From: Chitinophaga pollutisoli
GTDB lineage: Bacteria > Bacteroidota > Bacteroidia > Chitinophagales > Chitinophagaceae
Reading direction: 5' to 3'
Length of the DNA: 64,000 bases
Assembly (NCBI RefSeq): GCF_038396755.1
Contig: NZ_CP149822.1
Location: 4,556,001-4,620,000, forward strand
Notes under the pieces: model-generated
Told to the model about the DNA's origin: nothing
Database searches by the model: none
Seen by the model: only the letters and a program-made list of their open reading frames with translations
Program-made: the position numbers and the translations under genes
Part shown: piece after piece, positions 8,469-16,867 of the stretch
Layout of the letters: every line of letters starts with the position of its first letter
How positions within the stretch are numbered: position 1 is the first letter of the stretch

Positions 8469-9689
8469 ATGAACAGAGTAGTGATCACAGGCATAGGCAT
8501 TTATTCCTGTCTCGGTAAAAACCTGGAGGCGGTGAAGGATTCCCTTTTCCAGGGGCGTTCCGGCATCGTGTTGGATCCCGAGCGCAAGGCGTTTGGCTAC
8601 CGTTCGGGGCTCACCGGCATGGTGGACCGTCCGGAGCTGAAGGGTTTGCTGGACCGGCGCGCGCGGCTGATGATGCCCGAGCAGGCGGAATATGCCTATA
8701 TGAGTACGCGTGAGGCGCTGGCCATGGCTAAAATGGACCAGGATTACCTGGACTCCCGGGAAGTAGGGCTCCTGTTCGGCAACGACAGCTCCGCCAAACC
8801 GGTAGTGGAAGCCACTGATATTATACGCGAAAAGAAAGATACGATGCTCGTGGGCTCGGGGTCAGTTTTCCAGACCATGAACTCCACGGTCAATATGAAC
8901 CTGGCCACCATTTTCCGCATCAAGGGCGTGAATTTCAGCGTGAGCGCGGCCTGTGCCAGCGGTTCCCATGCCATCGGGCTGGGGTATATGTTTATCCGTT
9001 CGGGCATGCAGGACGCGGTGATCTGCGGCGGCGCCCAGGAGATCAACCTGTACGCCATGGGCAACTTCGATGCCATCGCCGCTTTTTCGGTGCGCGAAAG
9101 CGATCCCGCCCGGGCTTCCCGGCCTTTCGACCGCGACCGTGACGGCCTGGTGCCTTCCGGCGGCGCGGCCACCGTTATCCTCGAAAGCCTCGAATCGGCA
9201 CAGCGCCGTGGCGCCACGATCCTGGGCGAAGTGCTGGGATACGGTTTTTCCAGCAACGGGGCGCATATCAGCAACCCCAGCGTGGAAGGCCCCACCCGCA
9301 GCCTGGAAATGGCCCTGCGGGACGCGAACCTCCAACCGAAAGACATCGGTTACATCAACGCCCACGCCACTTCCACCCCCGCCGGCGACGCCAGCGAGGC
9401 CAAAGCCATCTATTCCGTGTTCGGCGAATGCAACACACCTGTCAGCTCCACCAAGGGGATGACAGGGCACGAATGCTGGATGGCCGGGGCGAGCGAAATC
9501 GTGTACTCCATGATTATGATGCAAAACGGCTTTATGGCCCCCAATATCAATTTCGAAAACCCCGACGACGATTCAGCGAAACTGAACATCGTTACGAATA
9601 CACTTAATAAAAATTTTAATATATTTTTGTCTAATTCCTTTGGCTTTGGGGGCACTAATAGCTCCCTCATCGTTCGGAAATGGGAATAA
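8469..9689 (+). CDS. Beta-ketoacyl-ACP synthase, FabF type
   Basis: A 406-residue condensing enzyme with a complete triad: Cys162 in SAACASGS, His299 in NAHATSTPAGD and His334 in MTGHECW. It extends the polyene chain with malonyl-ACP in the cytoplasm. It is one of three ketosynthases with an intact Cys in the cluster, the others being at 12490 and 16864. Which one starts and which one elongates cannot be told from sequence alone. Confidence 0.9.
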   Translation: MNRVVITGIGIYSCLGKNLEAVKDSLFQGRSGIVLDPERKAFGYRSGLTGMVDRPELKGLLDRRARLMMPEQAEYAYMSTREALAMAKMDQDYLDSREVGLLFGNDSSAKPVVEATDIIREKKDTMLVGSGSVFQTMNSTVNMNLATIFRIKGVNFSVSAACASGSHAIGLGYMFIRSGMQDAVICGGAQEINLYAMGNFDAIAAFSVRESDPARASRPFDRDRDGLVPSGGAATVILESLESAQRRGATILGEVLGYGFSSNGAHISNPSVEGPTRSLEMALRDANLQPKDIGYINAHATSTPAGDASEAKAIYSVFGECNTPVSSTKGMTGHECWMAGASEIVYSMIMMQNGFMAPNINFENPDDDSAKLNIVTNTLNKNFNIFLSNSFGFGGTNSSLIVRKWE

Positions 9690-9724
9690 TTCAGACATAT
9701 GGGCCGTGTTGGACGGGTTTTTGT

Positions 9725-9732
9725 TAATTTTG
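9725..9732 (+). promoter_or_regulatory. Candidate internal promoter (TAATTTTG)
   Basis: Exact TAnnTTTG box in the 116-base gap before the first acyl carrier protein gene, one of the longest gaps in the pigment cluster. It is identical to the box at 5997-6004, which suggests a second entry point for transcription. There is no convincing -33 element. Confidence 0.35.
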
Positions 9733-9805
9733 TCCTGCGCCCTGCTGCGAACCTACAGGATGCAAAGTGAAAACTGTCTAACCTATATCTGGAACACTTA
9801 AGTTT

Positions 9806-10063
9806 ATGGAAATCAAGGAGATCATTCAAAAAACCAATGCTTTTCTGGCGGAAGAATTCGAAGTTTCCCCCGAGAGCATTACCCCCGAGGCCGATCTGAA
9901 AGCCACGCTGGAACTGGACAGCTTGGACTATATCGACCTCGTAGTAGCCATTGAGAACAATTTCGGATTCAAAGTGAAACCGGAGGATTTCCAGGGCATC
10001 GTTACGTTCCAGGATTTTTATGATTATGTTATCGAACGTGTTAAACAAAAAGAACTGGTATAA
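9806..10063 (+). CDS. Acyl carrier protein 1
   Basis: An 85-residue acidic four-helix carrier with the phosphopantetheine serine at Ser39 in ELDSLDYIDL. It would carry the growing aryl polyene chain and be activated by the AcpS at 29677. Its stop abuts the acyltransferase start (shared base at 10063), so the two are translationally coupled. Confidence 0.92.
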   Translation: MEIKEIIQKTNAFLAEEFEVSPESITPEADLKATLELDSLDYIDLVVAIENNFGFKVKPEDFQGIVTFQDFYDYVIERVKQKELV

Positions 10064-10943
10064 TGCCATCCTGGCAGGGTAAGTCCAAGGGAAATAAGCT
10101 CGGATACCGGATCTTCATTGGTGTATTGCGATATGGAGGCGTTCGCCCGGCTTATTTCCTGCTGGTATTCGTTTCTATCTATTATTGCCTGTTCTCCTAT
10201 AGCACTGCCCGGTCGATGTACCGGTTTTTTCGTTATAAGATGGATTACAGCCGGTGGCGTTCCATGACGTCCGTTTACCGGAATATTTATATTTTCGGCC
10301 AGACGTTGATCGACAAAGTGGTGGTGATGGCCGGGATCCCCAATCGTTTCAGCTTCGATTTCGATGGAGAAGAACGGCTTCACGCGATGGTTCATAGCGG
10401 GAAGGGCGGTATCATGCTCAGCGCGCACCTGGGCAACTGGGAAGTGGCGGGGCATTTGTTTACCCGGCTCAACACGAAAATCAATATTGTGATGTTCGAT
10501 GGGGAGCATGAAAGAATTAAAAGTTACCTCGAAGGCGTAACGGGAGGGAGGAATGTGCATGTCATTGTATTGAAGGATGACCTTTCGCATATTTACGCCA
10601 TCAACGATGCGCTGGCCAAACAGGAACTGGTATGCATGCACGCCGACCGTTTCCTGCCCGGCAATAAAACTTCGGAGAAGATGTTCCTGGGAACGCCGGC
10701 GCGCTTTCCCGTGGGGCCGTTTCTCCTGGCATCCACTTTCAGGGTGCCTGTTTCGTTTGTGTTCGCCTTCAAGGAAACCGCCACGCATTATCATCTATAT
10801 GCCACCGATCCCAAAGTATACCCCGGCGCAAAACAGGGGGGCTGGATCAGTCGATGGAAGATTTTGTGGGTGTGATGGAAGAGAAAGTGCGGAAATACCC
10901 GCTGCAATGGTTCAATTATTATGATTTCTGGTCTAAAGACTGA
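10063..10943 (+). CDS. LpxL/HtrB-like lysophospholipid acyltransferase (one-base frameshift)
   Basis: A membrane-bound acyltransferase of the lipid A acyltransferase superfamily, with an N-terminal membrane anchor and the H-x4-D catalytic motif in SAHLGNWE near residues 122-129. The frame opened at 10063 stops early at 10875 after a missing base in the six-G run at 10836-10841. Adding one G restores a normal end (EEKVRKYPLQWFNYYDFW) and a stop at 10941-10943, giving 293 residues. Its likely role is attaching the aryl polyene acyl chain to a lipid, like ApeD-type proteins. Confidence 0.8.
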
Positions 10944-10953
10944 CAATACGCTT

Positions 10954-11373
10954 ATGCATCAAGACGATATTACCGAGTTTATCCCGCAGCGCCCGCCGAT
11001 CGTTATGATCAGCCGGCTGGTGGAAGCAGACGATAAAACCATCCGCACCGAGCTCGACGTAGCGGCGGATAACGTGTTTGTGGAAGAAGGAAAGCTCATG
11101 GCCCCGGGGCTCGTGGAAAACATCGCGCAAACCGCCGCGGCCAGGGTCGGGTTCCTCGCCAAAAGAGACAACGTACCCGTTCCCCTCGGCTTCATCGGCG
11201 CCATCCAAAACCTCGAAATCCTGGAGCTCCCGCCCGCAGGTGCCACCCTTCAAACGGAAATCATCATCACCCACGAGCTGTTCAACGCCACTGTGGTGAA
11301 AGGGGCCGTTTCCCATGAAGGCCGCATCCAGGCACAATGTGACATGAAAATTTTCATCGCCAAAGAAAAATAA
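10954..11373 (+). CDS. Hot-dog dehydratase subunit, ApeP-like (keeps Glu, lacks His)
   Basis: A 139-residue hot-dog protein opening with ITEFIPQRPPIVMI, as in 3-hydroxyacyl-ACP dehydratases. The catalytic Glu is present in GLVENIAQ, but the GHFPG block with the catalytic His is replaced by a shortened VEEGKLMAPG. The protein at 21070 has the opposite defect, so the two probably form an ApeI/ApeP-type heterodimer that dehydrates the beta-hydroxyacyl chain. I prefer the ATG at 10954 over 10921, because 10921 lies inside the restored acyltransferase and adds a non-family extension. Confidence 0.78.
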   Translation: MHQDDITEFIPQRPPIVMISRLVEADDKTIRTELDVAADNVFVEEGKLMAPGLVENIAQTAAARVGFLAKRDNVPVPLGFIGAIQNLEILELPPAGATLQTEIIITHELFNATVVKGAVSHEGRIQAQCDMKIFIAKEK

Positions 11374-11386
11374 AACAAGAGTCACC

Positions 11387-12040
11387 ATGAAACTGAAAAA
11401 TCTCGTTCTGCCCCTGATCGCAATCGCCCTGAGCGCATCCGCCGCAAACGCACAAAGCAGCAAAGACGTATTCGACACCGACGTGAAACTGACCTGGATC
11501 GGCCTCGACTGGACCAAAACCCACATCATCGGCGACGCCGCCGCCAAAGCAGACCAGATCGTAGACAAAAACTTCGTGGAAGTGAACCAGAAAGTGGTGA
11601 ACGAATACAAGAAATTCGACGTGGCCAAAGCTTTCCGCCGCAGTGAAGTGAGCACTGACATCGGCCCGGTTAACAAAAGAACCGCGAAGATCGATCCCGA
11701 CCAGCTCCTGTCCGACAACTCTGACGATTACCAGCACCTCAAGCCGGAAGACATCACCACACTCGTGAAAGGCTTCGATTTCAACGGCAAAACCGGCATC
11801 GGAATCGTTTGGTTCGTGGAAGGCATCAACAAAACCAAAAAGGAAATCTCCGCATACGTGACGCTGGTAGACATGAAAGCCAAAAAAGTGCTGTTCACCG
11901 AGCGTATGGTAGGCAAAATGGGCGGTAAATTCGGCGTGGCTTTCGGGTATGCAAATATGTACCTGTCCGGTGTGAAATCCATCCTGGACGATATCGAAAA
12001 AGACAAGTACAAAGAATGGAAATCCACCTACGGCGGATAA
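11387..12040 (+). CDS. Secreted protein of unknown function in the pigment cluster
   Basis: 217 residues with a clear signal peptide (MKLKNLVLPLIAIALSASA, cleavage near ANAQ) and a soluble Lys/Asp-rich mature part. There are no membrane segments, lipobox or cysteines in the mature chain. I recognise no catalytic motif. It sits between the dehydratase and the thioesterase, 13 bases after the former, so a periplasmic role in pigment export or placement is plausible. Nothing in the sequence fixes it. Confidence 0.7.
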   Translation: MKLKNLVLPLIAIALSASAANAQSSKDVFDTDVKLTWIGLDWTKTHIIGDAAAKADQIVDKNFVEVNQKVVNEYKKFDVAKAFRRSEVSTDIGPVNKRTAKIDPDQLLSDNSDDYQHLKPEDITTLVKGFDFNGKTGIGIVWFVEGINKTKKEISAYVTLVDMKAKKVLFTERMVGKMGGKFGVAFGYANMYLSGVKSILDDIEKDKYKEWKSTYGG

Positions 12041-12067
12041 TTTATAAATAACAGAATCAACTTATTC

Positions 12068-12493
12068 ATGCAACCTGTATTGAGCGAAGAAGCGGAAGTC
12101 CTGGTCCGGTTTAATGAAGCAGATCCGCTGGGCATCGTGTGGCACGGCAATTATATCCGGTATTTCGAAGACGGGAGGGAAGCTTTCGGCGCGAAATACA
12201 GGTTGCGTTATCTCGACATTTTCGCGGAAGGGTACACCGTGCCCATTGTGAATGTAGAGTGCAATTACAAACGGCCGTTGCGGTATGGCGACCGCGTACT
12301 GGTGGAAACCCGGTACATCCCTACCGAGGCCGCCAAGATCCGTTTCGAGTACACATTGTACAACGCCGCCACGCGTGAAGTGGTTTGCACGGGCGCCTCC
12401 GTGCAGGTATTCCTCGACAAGGAAGCCGACATCCTGCAACTCACCGTTCCGGCGTTTTTCGCGGAATGGAAAAAACAGTGGGGGGTGTCATGA
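12068..12493 (+). CDS. Acyl-ACP/CoA thioesterase, 4-hydroxybenzoyl-CoA thioesterase (YbgC) type
   Basis: A 141-residue hot-dog thioesterase with the typical N-terminal block VRFNEADPLGIVWHGNYIRY. The Asp and the downstream His/Asn are conserved, as in YbgC and ApeK relatives. It would release or proofread acyl intermediates of the polyene pathway. The stop overlaps the next ketosynthase start as ATGA (12490-12493). Confidence 0.85.
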   Translation: MQPVLSEEAEVLVRFNEADPLGIVWHGNYIRYFEDGREAFGAKYRLRYLDIFAEGYTVPIVNVECNYKRPLRYGDRVLVETRYIPTEAAKIRFEYTLYNAATREVVCTGASVQVFLDKEADILQLTVPAFFAEWKKQWGVS

Positions 12494-13624
12494 CGAAGGT
12501 TTATGTAGCTGCGGAAAACATCGTGTCGCCCCTGGGGCTCACGGCACCGGCCAACTTTGAGCGTCTCCTCACCGGAGAAAGCGGCATCCGCCGCCAGCCC
12601 GGCGGATTCTTCGCTTCCGCCGTGCCCGATGAACTCCTGCAACCTGCCGTACAAGCGGGGGGCTGGCATCGAACACCCGTTTCGAGCAGCTGTTGGCCCT
12701 CAGCATCCGCGACGCCCTTTCCCGCACGAAAGTGCCCATCGGCGATCCGCGCACCGCCTTCATCCTGTCTACCACTAAAGGCAATATCGCCCTGCTGGAG
12801 CAAGGAAAGGCCGGTACAACAGACGCCTCCCTGCTGCTGCCCGCCACCGCCGCCCGTGTAGCCGGGATCGTGGGAGCGGCCGCGCAGCCAATTGTGGTGA
12901 GCAACGCCTGTATTTCAGGCCTCCTCGCCATCCTTATCGCACAGCGCCTCATCCGCGCCGGGCGATACGACCATGCCGTGGTTTGCGGCGCCGACGAACT
13001 GACGCGCTTCGTACTTTCCGGTTTCCAGTCGTTCCAGGCCGTTTCCGACGAGCCCTGCCGCCCATTCGACGCAGCCAGGAAAGGCGTGACGCTGGGGGAA
13101 GGCGCGGCTACGGTCGTTTTAACAAAGGACACAACATTGTTGCCGGCCGGCGAGGCCGTCCTCCTTGGCGAAGGCGCTTCCAGCAACGATGCGAATCATA
13201 TTTCCGGTCCGTCGAGGACGGGCGCCGAGCTGGCCTCGGCGCTTACGGCCGCGATGCGCCGGAGCCAACTGGAGCCGGAAGACATCGGCTTCGTATCGGC
13301 ACACGGCACCGCCACGCTGTACAACGACGAAATGGAAGCCAAAGCATTCCATCTCGCGGGATTGCAGGATGTTCCGGTCAACAGTCTCAAAGGCAACTAT
13401 GGCCATACCCTTGGTGCGGCGGGGCTGATCGAGACGGTGGCGGGGATATATGCGATGAAACACGGCGTTGTATTGCCCACGGCCGGTTTTGAATCATCCG
13501 GAATCAGCCAACCGTTGTTGGTGAGCAGTAAACCCGAACAGCGCGACATCCGTCATTTCCTCAAGACCACATCCGGTTTCGGGGGTGCAATGCGGCGATG
13601 GTGTTCAGCAGGGTTGCATTGTAA
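12490..13624 (+). CDS. Beta-ketoacyl-ACP synthase (two one-base frameshifts)
   Basis: A condensing enzyme of 378 residues once two shifts are repaired. The frame from 12490 (MTKVYVAAENIVSPLG) needs one extra G in the six-G run at 12657-12662 and another in the five-G run at 13581-13585. It then ends naturally as TSGFGGCNAAMVFSRVAL, with TAA at 13622-13624. The active-site Cys (SNACISG) and both histidines (SAHGTATLYND, NYGHTLG) are present, so the protein is probably functional and the shifts probably sequencing errors. The N-terminal third is shorter than in FabF. Confidence 0.78.
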
Positions 13625-13650
13625 AAAATTAAAAAAACGCAGATCAACGT

Positions 13651-14718
13651 ATGAACTTTTTTACGAAGGAAACGAAAACCGCATTACAGGCGAAAGAACA
13701 GGCACTCTGGCTGGCTTTTGCTCCCATCGCCTTCCAGGCCTCCAAGGCTTTGAGGGATATGGGCGTCCTCAAAGCCGTATCCGACGCGGGTATGCAGGGG
13801 ATCACCATCGAAGAGCTCCTGCCGAAAGTGAACCTCTCCCGGTACTCGCTGCGCGTATTGCTGGAAGCGGGCCTGGGCATGGATATGCTGCTGGTGAACG
13901 AGAAACGCTACACGCTCACCAAAACCGGTTTCTTTATCCTGAACGATCCGCTGACCCGCATCAATATGGACTTTTCGCACGACGTGTGCTACAAGGCGAT
14001 GTACCATTTGCAGGACAGCCTTGCAGAAGGCCGCCCGGCAGGGTTGCAGGAACTGGGACCGTGGGAAACCATCTACCAGGGGCTTTCCATCCTTCCCGAA
14101 CCCGCCCGCACCAGCTGGTTTAACTTCGATCACTATTATTCCGACCTGGCCTTCCCCGGCGTATTGCCCATCGTGTTCGAACACAAGCCCAAGAAGCTCC
14201 TCGACATCGGCGGCAACACCGGGAAGTGGTCCATGGCCTGCGCCGGTTACGACCCCGAAGTACATGTAACTATCATGGACCTGCCCGTGCAGATCAATGT
14301 GGCGCGCCAGAATATCGAAGCCGCCGGTTTGCAGGAACGCGTTTCCTTCTTCGAAACCAATATCCTCGACGAAAGCCTGCCGTTCGCGCAGGGCTTCGAC
14401 GTCATTTGGATGAGCCAGTTCCTGGACTGCTTCTCCGAAGAACAGATCATCAGTATTCTCCGCCGTTGCCGCGAAGCGCTCAACGACGGTGGCAGCGTGT
14501 ATATCCTGGAACCATTCTGGGACAAGCAACAATTCAAATCCGCAGCGTTCTGCCTGCAGCAGACCTCGCTGTACTTTACCGCCATCGCCAACGGCAACAG
14601 CCAAATGTACCATACGGATGAGTTTTACAACTGCATCCGTGCGGCCGGGCTGGAAGTTGTGATGGAGAACAACAACGTCGGGCTGAGTTATACGCTGCTG
14701 CGTTGCGTGAAGCAATAA
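13651..14718 (+). CDS. SAM-dependent methyltransferase, O-methyltransferase (PF00891-like) fold
   Basis: 355 residues with an N-terminal winged-helix dimerisation region (about 20-110) and a C-terminal Rossmann domain starting KKLLDIGGNTGKWS (near 188). It ends in a LEPFWDK..F block typical of the plant-like O-methyltransferase family. In flexirubins the terminal phenol ring can carry a methyl group, so this is the natural candidate for ring (C- or O-) methylation. The exact position is an inference. It is directly followed by the halogenase-like gene. Confidence 0.78.
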   Translation: MNFFTKETKTALQAKEQALWLAFAPIAFQASKALRDMGVLKAVSDAGMQGITIEELLPKVNLSRYSLRVLLEAGLGMDMLLVNEKRYTLTKTGFFILNDPLTRINMDFSHDVCYKAMYHLQDSLAEGRPAGLQELGPWETIYQGLSILPEPARTSWFNFDHYYSDLAFPGVLPIVFEHKPKKLLDIGGNTGKWSMACAGYDPEVHVTIMDLPVQINVARQNIEAAGLQERVSFFETNILDESLPFAQGFDVIWMSQFLDCFSEEQIISILRRCREALNDGGSVYILEPFWDKQQFKSAAFCLQQTSLYFTAIANGNSQMYHTDEFYNCIRAAGLEVVMENNNVGLSYTLLRCVKQ

Positions 14719-14737
14719 AAAACAAAAACCCTTCCAT

Positions 14738-15988
14738 ATGCAAACTGAAAAGGTGGATGTATTAGTGATTGGCGCCGGCCCCTCCGGTACGGTAGCCGCA
14801 TCCATAATCAACAAGGCCGGCTATTCAGTGAAAATCGTCGAAAAACTGAAGTTCCCCCGCTTCGTAATCGGCGAAAGTCTGTTACCCCGATGCATGGACG
14901 CACTGACCGAGGCTGGATTCGTAGATGCCATCTCCGCGAAAGGCTTTCAGCAGAAATCCGGCGCAAAATTCGTCAAGCAGGGAAAAATCTGCGACTTCAC
15001 CTTTGCCGAGCAGTTTACCCCCGGCTGGCAATGGACCTGGCAGGTAACCCGCGCCGATTTCGACAAAACCCTGGCAGACACGGTAGAGCAGATGGGTGTT
15101 CCGGTGGAATATGAAACCACCGTCACCAACATCGTCTTCAACGGCTCCGATTCCACTACCACGGTAGAAGACATTCACGGCAACAGGAAACAGATCGAGG
15201 CCCGCTTTATCGTTGACGGCAGCGGATACGGCCGCGTGATCCCCAAACTATTCAACCTCGAAAAAGAATCCGTATTACAACCCCGCAAAGCATTATTCGC
15301 GCATACCAACGATGTGCGCCGTTCCATGGCCGACGAACCCAACCGCATCACCGCGGTGGTGCACGATAAAGGCGTATGGATCTGGATCATCCCATTCTCG
15401 ACGGGCGTCACGTCAGTAGGGTTCGTGGGCGACCACACCTTCCACGACAAATTCACCGGCAGCCAGGAGGAAATGTTCCGCGCCATGCTGGCTTCCGAGC
15501 CGTATACCGCAGAGCGCTTCAAAGACGTGGAGCTGGTTTTCGAGCCGCGCAAGCTGGAAGCCTGGAGCGCCACCACCGATAAATTCTACGGCGAAGGGTT
15601 CGTGCTCACCGGCAACGTGACCGAGTTCCTCGACCCTATATTCTCCTCCGGCGTAACGCTGGCCACCGTTTCCGCGCAAACCGCGGCCAAACTGGTGATC
15701 CGCAAGTTGCAGGGGGAAAATATCGACTGGGAGAAAGAATACATGGAGCCGACCATGCAGGGCGTGAACGTTTTCCGCTCCTACGTGATGGCCTGGTACG
15801 AGGGAACGCTCGATACCATCTTCTTCTCCAACAATCCCGATCCGCTCGTTAAAGCGCAGATATGCTCCGTTTTGGCAGGATATGTGTGGGATCAATCCAA
15901 TCCCTATGTGCAGTTGCATGCCACCGAGCTGAAACGGCTCGCGCGCAAGATCGAACTGACAGAAAAGTTAAACGCGGGAAGTAATTAA
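14738..15988 (+). CDS. FAD-dependent halogenase-like monooxygenase
   Basis: 416 residues with the FAD-binding IGAGPSG (11-17), the halogenase-type GESLLPRC block (45-52), QQKSGAKF with Lys73 near the catalytic-lysine region, and WIWIIP at 214-219, which fits the WxWxIP signature of flavin-dependent halogenases. It could chlorinate the phenolic end of the polyene, since flexirubins occur with 3-chloro or 3-methyl rings. A hydroxylase of the same fold is the alternative. The stop shares a base with the next start (TAATG). Confidence 0.78.
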   Translation: MQTEKVDVLVIGAGPSGTVAASIINKAGYSVKIVEKLKFPRFVIGESLLPRCMDALTEAGFVDAISAKGFQQKSGAKFVKQGKICDFTFAEQFTPGWQWTWQVTRADFDKTLADTVEQMGVPVEYETTVTNIVFNGSDSTTTVEDIHGNRKQIEARFIVDGSGYGRVIPKLFNLEKESVLQPRKALFAHTNDVRRSMADEPNRITAVVHDKGVWIWIIPFSTGVTSVGFVGDHTFHDKFTGSQEEMFRAMLASEPYTAERFKDVELVFEPRKLEAWSATTDKFYGEGFVLTGNVTEFLDPIFSSGVTLATVSAQTAAKLVIRKLQGENIDWEKEYMEPTMQGVNVFRSYVMAWYEGTLDTIFFSNNPDPLVKAQICSVLAGYVWDQSNPYVQLHATELKRLARKIELTEKLNAGSN

Positions 15989-16602
15989 TGGAAAAACAGG
16001 GTATATATATCAACGCCACCTGCAAGATCCGCCGGCACACGGCGGAAAAAAACGGACAGCCCGTTTACGAAGCGCCGCATACAGACCTGCCGGATTTCCT
16101 CCGCGGGCTGTACGACCGCTTCAACGGTCAATATCCCAAGTTCCACAAAATGGACCTGCTGTCGAAGCTGGGATGGGCCGCCACGGAAATCCTCCTGCAG
16201 GATGTGCCGATGGATCAATATGCCCCCGAAGATACCGGCGTGATTCTCGCCAATGCGAGCAGCAGCCTGGATACGGACGAGAAATATTTCGACACCGTGC
16301 ACGAGATCGCCAGTCCGGCCCTGTTCGTGTACACCCTCCCCAACATCGTGATCGGGGAGATCAGTATCCGGCACAAGTTCAAAGGCGAAAACGCTTTTTT
16401 TGTGTCGGAGAAATTTGACATACCTTTTATAACGGGTTACGCGGCGCAACTGCTGGAAAGCGGCGCGGTCGAAGCCGTGGTGTGCGGTTGGGTGGAGCAA
16501 TACCACGCCGGGCACGAAGCGGCTTTTTACCTGTTGGAAACAACCCCGCGCGGCCTGGCTTTGCCTTACAGCGCGGAAACAGCGGAAAAATTGTACAGAT
16601 AA
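15988..16602 (+). CDS. Truncated ketosynthase-like protein without active-site Cys
   Basis: Only 204 residues, about half a ketosynthase. It has recognisable thiolase-fold pieces: FHKMDLLSKLG near 50, TGVILANASSS near 90, TLPNIVIGEISIRHKFKG near 115 and a VEAVVCGW strand near 162. Where the nucleophilic Cys should lie it reads VSEKFDIP, and the C-terminal half with the two histidines is absent. It resembles the ketosynthase-like accessory proteins (Pfam Ketoacyl-synt_2) seen in aryl polyene clusters. It may be a structural or chain-length partner. The gene is intact and coupled on both sides, so it is not debris. Confidence 0.72.
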   Translation: MEKQGIYINATCKIRRHTAEKNGQPVYEAPHTDLPDFLRGLYDRFNGQYPKFHKMDLLSKLGWAATEILLQDVPMDQYAPEDTGVILANASSSLDTDEKYFDTVHEIASPALFVYTLPNIVIGEISIRHKFKGENAFFVSEKFDIPFITGYAAQLLESGAVEAVVCGWVEQYHAGHEAAFYLLETTPRGLALPYSAETAEKLYR

Positions 16603-16603
16603 T

Positions 16604-16867
16604 ATGGAAAAGTTGATGCAGGATCTGAAAGAGCAGATCATTCAACAGTTGAATTTGCAGGAAGTGAAACCTGAAGACATCGGTGACGACCAGCCGCTTT
16701 TCAAGGAAGGGCTCGGGCTCGACAGCATCGATGCACTGGAGCTGATCGTGTTGCTGCAGCAGCATCATAAAATCCGCCTCGCCAAGCCGGAAGACGGACC
16801 GAATATTTTCTATTCCGTTCGATCCATGGCAGAATATATCACCGCGGAGAAAGCGAAGCAGGCATGA
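16604..16867 (+). CDS. Acyl carrier protein 2
   Basis: An 87-residue acyl carrier protein with the phosphopantetheine Ser41 in GLGLDSIDALEL. It starts two bases after the upstream stop, and its stop overlaps the next ketosynthase start as ATGA. Two carriers in one cluster match the ApeE/ApeF arrangement of aryl polyene pathways, where one may hold the starter and one the growing chain. Confidence 0.92.
   Translation: MEKLMQDLKEQIIQQLNLQEVKPEDIGDDQPLFKEGLGLDSIDALELIVLLQQHHKIRLAKPEDGPNIFYSVRSMAEYITAEKAKQA

Noticed and set aside
6524..8500. A 658-codon open frame on the minus strand opposite the ammonia-lyase and FabG genes
   Set aside because: It runs antisense to two clearly real genes, has a biased His/Val/Glu-rich composition typical of reverse-frame shadows in GC-rich coding DNA, and shows no domain.
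10836..13585. Poly-G tracts in pigment genes as phase-variation switches
   Set aside because: Other tracts of G, C and T outside the pigment cluster, one only four bases long, show the same one-base deletion, so undercalling is the simpler explanation. Kept only as an alternative.
12693..14123. A single 476-residue ketosynthase reading through into the methyltransferase region
   Set aside because: The extension past about 13580 is out of frame with both the ketosynthase end and the methyltransferase. One added G in the run at 13581-13585 gives the standard ketosynthase C-terminus and a stop before the methyltransferase start.
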